DNA from: Leptospira licerasiae serovar Varillal str. VAR 010 | GTDB lineage: Bacteria; Spirochaetota; Leptospiria; Leptospirales; Leptospiraceae | Assembly (NCBI RefSeq): GCF_000244755.1 | Contig: NZ_AHOO02000005.1 | Span: 992,001-1,056,000, forward strand | DNA: 64,000 bases | Reading direction: 5' to 3' | In this document: piece after piece, positions 58,559 to 64,000 of the stretch | Layout: each line of letters starts with the position of its first letter | How positions within the stretch are numbered: position 1 is the first letter of the stretch | Notes under the pieces: model-generated | What the model was told of the DNA's origin: nothing | The model's database searches: none | Seen by the model: the letters and a program-made list of their open reading frames with translations, nothing else | Made by a program: the position numbers and the translations under genes

Positions 58559-58763
58559 TAAAATTTATTTTTCCGGCAGATCCCAAAAATCTGCCTAATA
58601 AGTACGCAAACTGCTAGACTCGGCCGGGAAGTTATCTCCTAAAACTAGGAAAAAATCTGCCTCCGTTAGAAATTTAGGTCCGGCTTTCTAGAGAAAACCT
58701 CATATAAACCCTTTCAGATTCCTATTCTGCTTTTTTAATCTTTTTTTAGATTAATTTTTAATT

Positions 58764-58781
58764 CAGGTACTCTTCTTGCAT
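58764..58781 (+). promoter_or_regulatory. Sigma-54-type promoter for amt-glnK
   Basis: CAGGTAC-TCTTC-TTGCAT has GG (58766-58767) and GC (58778-58779) with exactly ten bases between, the invariant -24/-12 spacing, and a TTGCA -12 box. Expected start is about 58790, roughly 17 bases before the amt ATG. Ammonium transporter and PII genes are classical NtrC/sigma-54 targets. No clear NtrC dyad was identified. Confidence 0.75.
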
Positions 58782-58806
58782 TATTTGGAATAAACATATT
58801 TTCGAG

Positions 58807-60123
58807 ATGAGATTTGAGAAAATGAAAATTGCCCAAAAACTTATCGCGCTCTTGATCTTAATCGCTCCAGTACTGATCTGGGGTCAAGACGCTACACCAG
58901 CACCAGAAGCCGCTCCTGCTGCTCCTACTTTAGATAAAGGGGATACCGCATGGATGATCGTGGCTTCCACTTTCGTGTTCTTTATGATCCCAGGACTCGC
59001 GCTGTTCTACGGCGGTATCGTAAGATCTAAGAACGTTCTTTCAACAATGATGCACAGCTTTGTTGCGATTCTTGTCTTAACTATCCAGTGGACAGTATTC
59101 GGATACAGCTTAGCATTTTCCGGTGATAGTCCGTTTTTCGGCGATTTTCAACTTCTATTGTTGAATGGGATTACCGACGAAACATTGGAAGGAACCATCC
59201 CGAAATACATTCACTTCCTTTTCCAAGGAATGTTTGCGCTTATCACTCCGGCCCTGATTTCCGGTGCGATCGCAGAAAGAGTGAAACTTTCCGGTTATAT
59301 CGTATTCATTCTGGCATGGTCTACTTTGGTTTACGATCCAGTCGCACACTGGGTTTGGTCAGCTAACGGTTGGCTTTTCAAAAAGACCGCTCTGGATTTC
59401 GCAGGTGGAACAGTAGTTCACTTGATCTCCGGTATCGCAGGTTTGGCTGCGGCAATCGTATTAGGAAAACGTAAAGGAGAAGGCCCTGCCCTTATCGCTC
59501 CGAACAATTTGACCTACACTCTTATCGGTGCGGGATTCCTTTGGTTCGGATGGTTCGGATTTAACGCAGGTTCCGGTCTCGCTACAAACGGTCAGGCTGC
59601 AAGAGCTTTCGTTGTAACTCTGGTAGCTCCGGCAACTGCGGGTGCAGTTTGGTTACTGATCGAATATCTTCATACTAAAAAAGCTACCGCTCTTGGAGCA
59701 GCTTCCGGAATCGTTGCCGGTCTGGTTGTGATCACTCCTGCTGCAGGTTTTGTCGACGCTACAGGCGCATTGATCATGGGAGCATTAGTTTCTCCGATCT
59801 GTTACGGTGCGATCCTTCTGAAAGGTAAACTTGGATACGACGACTCTTTGGACGCTTTCGGAATCCACGGCGTTGGTGGAGCTATAGGTGCTATCCTTAC
59901 AGGTGTATTTGCGCTTGCGAATTACATTCCTGAAGGAGTCACTCGCGGAGACCAGATTATCGTTCAGATCATCAGCGTTGTAGCAACCGGTGCTTACTCT
60001 ATCGTAGTATCCTTGATCTTAGTGTTTATCATCGAGAAGACGATCGGATTTAGGATTTCCGAAGAGAAAGAGATTGCTGGACTCGATTCCGAGATTCACG
60101 GAGAAAAAGGTTATATTATATAA
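58807..60123 (+). CDS. amt: Ammonium transporter (Amt family)
   Basis: A 438-residue trimeric ammonium channel with a signal peptide (LIALLILIAPVLIWG) followed by an Ala/Pro-rich linker and eleven TM helices. Conserved elements include the pore twin histidines (FAGGTVVHLISG and DAFGIHGVGGAIGA), the Asp in YDPVAHWVWS, and GGIVRSKN after TM1. The start is the ATG at 58807 (ATG at 58822 is an alternative). GlnK, 35 bases downstream, should block the channel when nitrogen is plentiful. Confidence 0.95.
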   Translation: MRFEKMKIAQKLIALLILIAPVLIWGQDATPAPEAAPAAPTLDKGDTAWMIVASTFVFFMIPGLALFYGGIVRSKNVLSTMMHSFVAILVLTIQWTVFGYSLAFSGDSPFFGDFQLLLLNGITDETLEGTIPKYIHFLFQGMFALITPALISGAIAERVKLSGYIVFILAWSTLVYDPVAHWVWSANGWLFKKTALDFAGGTVVHLISGIAGLAAAIVLGKRKGEGPALIAPNNLTYTLIGAGFLWFGWFGFNAGSGLATNGQAARAFVVTLVAPATAGAVWLLIEYLHTKKATALGAASGIVAGLVVITPAAGFVDATGALIMGALVSPICYGAILLKGKLGYDDSLDAFGIHGVGGAIGAILTGVFALANYIPEGVTRGDQIIVQIISVVATGAYSIVVSLILVFIIEKTIGFRISEEKEIAGLDSEIHGEKGYII

Positions 60124-60158
60124 CCTTTTGGATTTATACATTAAGTAAAGGAGAGCAT

Positions 60159-60503
60159 ATGAAATTAATCGTAGCAATTATCCAGCCCCATAAACTGGAA
60201 GAGGTTAAAGCGGAGCTTACTAAAAATGAAATTTATAGACTTACCGTAAGCGACGTGCAAGGCTACGGGCAGCAAAAAGGTAAGACTGAAGTATTCCGTG
60301 GACATGAATACCAAGTAAACCTTCTTAGAAAAGTAAGATTGGAGATCGCGGTAAACGACGAGTTCGTAAAGCCTACCGTTGACGCTATCTTGAAAGCTGC
60401 CAAAACCGGTGACGGAAAGATCGGAGACGGAAAAATTTTGATCCTTCCTTTGGAAGACGTGATCCGGATTCGCACCGGAGAAAGAGGAAGCTCGGCGATT
60501 TAA
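60159..60503 (+). CDS. glnK: Nitrogen regulatory protein PII
   Basis: A 114-residue PII protein. The T-loop tyrosine is Tyr51 (RGHEYQVNLLRK), the uridylylation site in proteobacterial PII, and the preceding YGQQKGKTEVFRG is canonical. The C-loop DGKIGDGKILILPLEDV and RTGERGSSAI at the C-terminus complete the ATP/2-oxoglutarate site. LLRK replaces the common FLPK, a minor difference. It directly follows amt and is followed by a terminator; GGAGAG precedes the ATG. Confidence 0.96.
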   Translation: MKLIVAIIQPHKLEEVKAELTKNEIYRLTVSDVQGYGQQKGKTEVFRGHEYQVNLLRKVRLEIAVNDEFVKPTVDAILKAAKTGDGKIGDGKILILPLEDVIRIRTGERGSSAI

Positions 60504-60534
60504 TTCTTCCCCAATACGAGTCGAAACTAGCTTC

Positions 60535-60564
60535 GGGGTCGGTGGATTTACCGACCCCATTTTT
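60535..60564 (+). terminator. Rho-independent terminator of amt-glnK
   Basis: GGGGTCGGT (60535-60543) pairs perfectly with ACCGACCCC (60550-60558) around the loop GGATTT, followed by ATTTTT. Confidence 0.92.
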
Positions 60565-60630
60565 ATGTACAGGGCAAATATCGCCTGTTTTTTGTTAGAC
60601 GATCCGATCCTAAAAGAGTATATCTAATCC

Positions 60631-61431
60631 GTGCGTCTTATGATTAGATTTCTAAAATACTTCTCTGTAGCACTTTATACGACATTCTTGTTAGGATGTT
60701 TTTCAAATTACCAATCCGCATATGTAAATAATGGAGCCGGTCTTAGGATACGTTCCGCTCCAAAACTTTCTTCCGAAAAGATGGGAACAGTTCCTTATAA
60801 GGGAGAAGTAAAAATCGTAGAAAAGGACCAAAGATTAGCTCATATAGATGGGTTCGAAAATTATTGGTATAAGATCAAAAGTGAAGAAGGAGAAGGGTGG
60901 GTTTTCGGAGGATATTTAAGCTTTAAACATCCGGATTTTTTACCTCCGGGATCCAATTCCTATACTGGACTAGTATATCATAATCCTATCCAATCCTTAA
61001 AATTGATCCGCACTCATATCATAAATGAGAATCTCTATCTAAATATTTACCAAGCAGATCCAAAGCATATCTTCGCGTTTTTAGAAAGAAAGAATCAGAT
61101 CTCGGAAAATTTAACCGAATGGAGAATATTGCATGCGATCACTTTGGACATTCCTCAAAAAGACGAAGAGATATTAAATAGAGTCACTGCCCAATGTTTT
61201 ACTCCCGGGTTGGATGGAAAAGAGATCATACTTGCGATCTTAAAAATACAAATGCACAAGACTGGTGTGACGATGGGAAACCATTACGAATTGGCATTAG
61301 ATAGGCTCAAAGTCCGCAAAGCTTGGACTCTAAGCGAAGATGAATCTTTCCTTCAGCCGGTTTTGAGAACGAAAGGGATAGAATGTACGATCTTTGATCC
61401 AGGGAATCAGCTGAAAGCAATTTCGGAGTAA
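60631..61431 (+). CDS. SH3-domain lipoprotein
   Basis: A 266-residue lipoprotein. The signal sequence (IRFLKYFSVALYTTFLLGC) gives a lipobox LLGC near residue 23. A bacterial SH3 (SH3b) domain follows at about 35-105 (GLRIRSAPKLSSEKMGTV, WYKIKSEEGEGWVFGGYLS). The C-terminal 150 residues are unassigned. The start may be the GTG at 60631 or the ATG at 60640. SH3b domains often contact peptidoglycan, suggesting a wall-associated envelope role. Confidence 0.82.
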   Translation: MRLMIRFLKYFSVALYTTFLLGCFSNYQSAYVNNGAGLRIRSAPKLSSEKMGTVPYKGEVKIVEKDQRLAHIDGFENYWYKIKSEEGEGWVFGGYLSFKHPDFLPPGSNSYTGLVYHNPIQSLKLIRTHIINENLYLNIYQADPKHIFAFLERKNQISENLTEWRILHAITLDIPQKDEEILNRVTAQCFTPGLDGKEIILAILKIQMHKTGVTMGNHYELALDRLKVRKAWTLSEDESFLQPVLRTKGIECTIFDPGNQLKAISE

Positions 61432-61520
61432 AGGTCCCGATCCCGTCCGGAAGAGGCCGCTCAATCTCTCGCAGGAAGCAGGTAAAACCGGGAGATCCAA
61501 ATGACCCCTGAAAAATAATC

Positions 61521-62384
61521 CTATAACTTTAATCTGACGAAACTATCTCTACCCGAAAGATCTTTTTTTAGATCCGCTTCGGAGTATCCTAGAGAAAGTG
61601 CGGTATCTTTTAACCAGCCGGAATAGCGAGGGTGGGTTTCCAAATACAATCTACCTTGCGGTTTTAGTTTAGCCTTCGCTTCCGTTAGGATCTTTGTATG
61701 AAACTCTTGGAAATCGGAGACGAATAATGCAAGATGAGGTTCATATTCTACTACGTCCGGCATGATAGTCGCTTTATCAGCCTCAGGAATATATGGCGGA
61801 TTGGAAACTATCAGATCGAATTTAGTTTCGCTCGGAATTGGGGAGAGCAGATCCCCGTGATATACTTCGAAATTTTTTTCCGTATTTAAGATTTCTTGAA
61901 TATTCTTTCTATTGATCTCCAAGGCAGATTCGGAAGCATCCGAAAACGATACATTCCATTCTTTTCTGGCTTTGGCAAGGCTAATCCCGATACAACCGCT
62001 TCCCGAGCAAAGGTCCAGAACTTCTAAACTGTTTTCTTTGTCGGGATATTCTTCTAATACCCAAGCGACCAATTCTTCCGTCTCCGGTCTTGGGATAAGT
62101 ACCGATTCGTTTACATGGAATTCCGAATCGAAGAATGCCTTTTTTCCTATGATATATGCGGTAGGTCTAAATTTGGATCTTTGGACGATCCTTTCTCTGT
62201 AATCGTCTTTTTCGGATAAAGAAAGCGGTCTTTCAAAATCGATATAGAGTTTGACTCTTTGGATCTTGAGTAGGTCTGCGAGTAATATCTCCGCGTCCAA
62301 TCTAGCGGAAGGTATGTTTTTCTTTTTTAAGAATTCTTCCGATTTCTTGAGTAGGTTCAGAACGTTGTCTTGGGAATCTGCCAT
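61521..62384 (-). CDS. prmC: Release factor glutamine N5-methyltransferase
   Basis: A 287-residue SAM-dependent methyltransferase that methylates the GGQ glutamine of peptide-release factors. An N-terminal helical domain ([20 protein letters not shown]) and the SAM fold ([17 protein letters not shown]) are followed by the active-site NPPYIPE. The length is normal for PrmC. A tRNA-Arg gene ends eight bases upstream on the same strand, suggesting a common transcript. Confidence 0.94.
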   Translation of the reverse strand: MADSQDNVLNLLKKSEEFLKKKNIPSARLDAEILLADLLKIQRVKLYIDFERPLSLSEKDDYRERIVQRSKFRPTAYIIGKKAFFDSEFHVNESVLIPRPETEELVAWVLEEYPDKENSLEVLDLCSGSGCIGISLAKARKEWNVSFSDASESALEINRKNIQEILNTEKNFEVYHGDLLSPIPSETKFDLIVSNPPYIPEADKATIMPDVVEYEPHLALFVSDFQEFHTKILTEAKAKLKPQGRLYLETHPRYSGWLKDTALSLGYSEADLKKDLSGRDSFVRLKL

Positions 62385-62391
62385 GATTTGA

Positions 62392-62468
<77 letters not shown>

Positions 62469-62494
62469 TTTATCTTTAGAACGCGGATATTCGG

Positions 62495-63136
62495 TTAAGA
62501 AGGTTTGCGCTTCTGAGAGACTATTCTCTGGAAGTCGTTAATATTGTGAATTACGATTTTATCGGAGTAGATCTCGATTTTACCGCTTTTAGCGAATTGG
62601 TTCACTACTTTTTGGACCTCTCCCACCGGCTGGGCGCACCAATCTGCCACATCTTCTACTGTGACGTTGAGCACAACCTCTTTGAATTCGGTGTGAGTGT
62701 GCATCTTTTCATACAACATTAAGAATACGTCTGCTACTTTTCCGATGATATCATCCAGTAATAGGATGAGTAACCTTCGTTTTGCGTCGTAAATCCTGAC
62801 GGAGAATATTGTGAGGATCTTGAGCGCAAGTGTAGGGTTCTTGGTCATCAAAAGCTCGAAGTTTGCTCTATTAAAGTTGAGAACTTTCACTTCCGAGATT
62901 GCGATCGCTGTAGCACTTCTGGGTTGTTCTTCTAAGATCGCCATCTCTCCGAAGATATCTCCTTGTTCCAAGATATCCAGAGTTTTGATGGAATTTCCGA
63001 CGGTTTTGGTGATCTTTACTTTTCCGGCTTGGATCAGAAAGAAATCGTTTCCGGGTTCGTTTTCGCAGAATATGATCTGGTTTGGTTCGAAAGTTTTTCC
63101 GAACTTTGAGAACATCGACTCGAGCATTAAATCCAT
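62495..63136 (-). CDS. Crp/Fnr-type cyclic-nucleotide-binding regulator
   Basis: A 213-residue protein with a cNMP-binding beta-roll at about 10-115 ([38 protein letters not shown]: the GEMA/PRSA phosphate cassette) and a C-terminal winged helix at about 145-205 ([34 protein letters not shown]). The phosphate cassette is complete enough for cAMP or a related ligand. It starts directly after the stop of the upstream cNMP/TPR gene (TAAATG), so the two are co-expressed. DNA target unknown. Confidence 0.9.
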   Translation of the reverse strand: MDLMLESMFSKFGKTFEPNQIIFCENEPGNDFFLIQAGKVKITKTVGNSIKTLDILEQGDIFGEMAILEEQPRSATAIAISEVKVLNFNRANFELLMTKNPTLALKILTIFSVRIYDAKRRLLILLLDDIIGKVADVFLMLYEKMHTHTEFKEVVLNVTVEDVADWCAQPVGEVQKVVNQFAKSGKIEIYSDKIVIHNINDFQRIVSQKRKPS

Positions 63137-64000
63137 TTAGGCGCTGAGCTCCTTTGCTTTTTGGCGAGCCTTTTGGGAGAGACTGTCTCTTTCCGGAGGA
63201 AGTAACGCTACCTTTCCGAATAACATTCCCGCTCTCTGACGATCTCCCTGTTGTTCCGCGATCTCTGCCAAATGAAATAAAGACTCTTTCACCGATTCCC
63301 CGGACGGATGTTTTTTAATATAAGCGGAGAATGTATTACTCGCAGTGTCCAAATTGTTCAGCTTTAAGAAACAAACCCCCATTTGGAAAAGTGCATTGTC
63401 TACGAGCTTCTTCTCACTATCGTATTTGAAATCTGTTCGGACCATCAGGTCTTTGAAGATAGCAGCAGCTTCTTCGAATTTTCCTACATTCAAGAAGGTA
63501 TGAGCTCGGTTATAAAGAGAAGTAATCGTATTGTCCGTGCCTGCGCCCAGATTCGTTTTCTCCGCTGCAGGTTTCATAATATTCTGCAGATTTTCCTGGG
63601 ACATAGGCGCCCTGGTAGAAGCAGCGTCGTAAACCAATGGAGGCATATTGATCGGGTAAGGTGTGCCTTTTCTTGCAAGATCCTGCAGTTCGGTTGCTCT
63701 TCCCGCATAAGGCCCACTAGGATAATGTTCTAAGTATTTTCCGAATCCGTAAGCTGCGTGTTCGAAGTTATTGTTTTTATAAAAAACTTCGGCTACGTTC
63801 ATTAACTCGAACGCAGGATTCCTCGCTTCTGCCTGGCCCAAGATCTCTCTCAATTTTTTGTGGACCAGTCGCAATTGGCTGGAGAATACCTTCATCATCT
63901 TTAAGATGAGATGAGTTTTTTCTGCGACGAATGTTTCGAAGTCTGAAAGTTTGAAAACTAGGACTGTGGCTCCGCCAACAACCTGAGCAGTTTCTTCCCT
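63137..64000 (-). CDS. Cyclic-nucleotide-binding/TPR protein (partial, 5' end outside window)
   Basis: The frame is open to the window edge. The first 34 visible codons (63899-64000) read as the end of a cNMP-binding beta-roll ([20 protein letters not shown], followed by [20 protein letters not shown]), so the ATG at 63898 is internal, not a start. The rest (253 residues) consists of TPR-like repeats ([60 protein letters not shown]). The downstream cNMP regulator follows without a gap, suggesting paired sensing of the same nucleotide. Confidence 0.88.
   Translation of the reverse strand, partial: REETAQVVGGATVLVFKLSDFETFVAEKTHLILKMMKVFSSQLRLVHKKLREILGQAEARNPAFELMNVAEVFYKNNNFEHAAYGFGKYLEHYPSGPYAGRATELQDLARKGTPYPINMPPLVYDAASTRAPMSQENLQNIMKPAAEKTNLGAGTDNTITSLYNRAHTFLNVGKFEEAAAIFKDLMVRTDFKYDSEKKLVDNALFQMGVCFLKLNNLDTASNTFSAYIKKHPSGESVKESLFHLAEIAEQQGDRQRAGMLFGKVALLPPERDSLSQKARQKAKELSA

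Larger units (their letters stand above)
58515..58806. other. Intergenic regulatory region ahead of amt
   Basis: Nearly 300 bases with no gene. It contains the 21-nt element at 58538-58558 and a sigma-54-like promoter at 58764-58781. The rest is AT-rich with no other structure I can support. Confidence 0.6.

Noticed and set aside
63137..63898. The right-end gene starting at the ATG at 63898
   Set aside because: The frame continues upstream to the window edge and encodes the end of a cNMP-binding domain, so the start is outside the window.

Overview
The window looks like the chromosome of a Leptospira species (Spirochaetes). The evidence is the gene content: paired LA_3751/LA_3752-type membrane glycosyltransferases, several Leptospira-type lipoproteins, and 7TM-domain SpoIIE phosphatase and AraC proteins. 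Dispersed GC-rich intergenic repeats and frequent TTG/GTG starts also fit. Base composition is moderate, higher than I would expect for the L. interrogans group, so a P2/intermediate-type species is possible; that placement is a guess. There is no prophage, CRISPR array or insertion sequence. Both ends cut a gene: a LEA/WHy-domain lipoprotein on the left and a cyclic-nucleotide-binding/TPR protein on the right.

Layout. 1-5.8 kb: LEA lipoprotein, a lone RND efflux permease, and a DegT-family protein that lacks the PLP lysine. 5.9-16.6 kb: two WYL regulators, a Ste24-type protease, a divergent DJ-1/PfpI and 7TM-AraC pair, glyoxalase I, small exported proteins, a membrane glycosyltransferase and a 16-residue-repeat protein. 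16.6-25.2 kb: housekeeping run ispE, tRNA-Gln, glmU (uridylyltransferase half only), prs, rplY, pth-like (active site lost), ftsH, an EVE protein and a SpoIIE phosphatase. 25.2-30.3 kb: a c-type cytochrome and an operon of an exported protein, a DUF4178 protein, a small membrane protein and a membrane-fused spermidine synthase that seems to begin at CTG. 30.4-37.9 kb: copper resistance (copA, copZ, cueR with two clear CueR-type operators), an SDR, an MFS transporter and a second copper ATPase. 37.9-44.3 kb: PilZ, TANGO2, an OmpA-type protein, Nudix, CstA and a J-domain protein. 44.3-47.4 kb: a YHS lipoprotein, a bufferin system (MNIO enzyme, DUF2063 partner and a convergent Cys-rich precursor), and YceI. 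47.5-51.7 kb: glycosyltransferases and two unknown proteins. 52.2-60.6 kb: rpsT, tRNA-Val, glmM-glmS-left-handed-helix protein, an acyl-CoA carboxylase beta subunit, and amt-glnK behind a sigma-54-like promoter. 60.6-64 kb: SH3 lipoprotein, prmC, tRNA-Arg and two cNMP-binding proteins.

How the genes work together. Copper handling is the main theme: two P1B-1 ATPases, a chaperone, CueR and the bufferin locus could together cover cytoplasmic export and periplasmic sequestration. UDP-GlcNAc synthesis appears split: the uridylyltransferase half of GlmU lies at 17.6 kb, and a separate beta-helix protein sits directly behind glmM-glmS at 55.8 kb and could supply the acetyltransferase step. Nitrogen uptake is represented by amt-glnK. 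The strongest candidates for something undescribed are the bufferin locus with its convergent precursor, the catalytically degenerate Pth in the normal rplY-pth position, and the DUF4178/spermidine-synthase operon.
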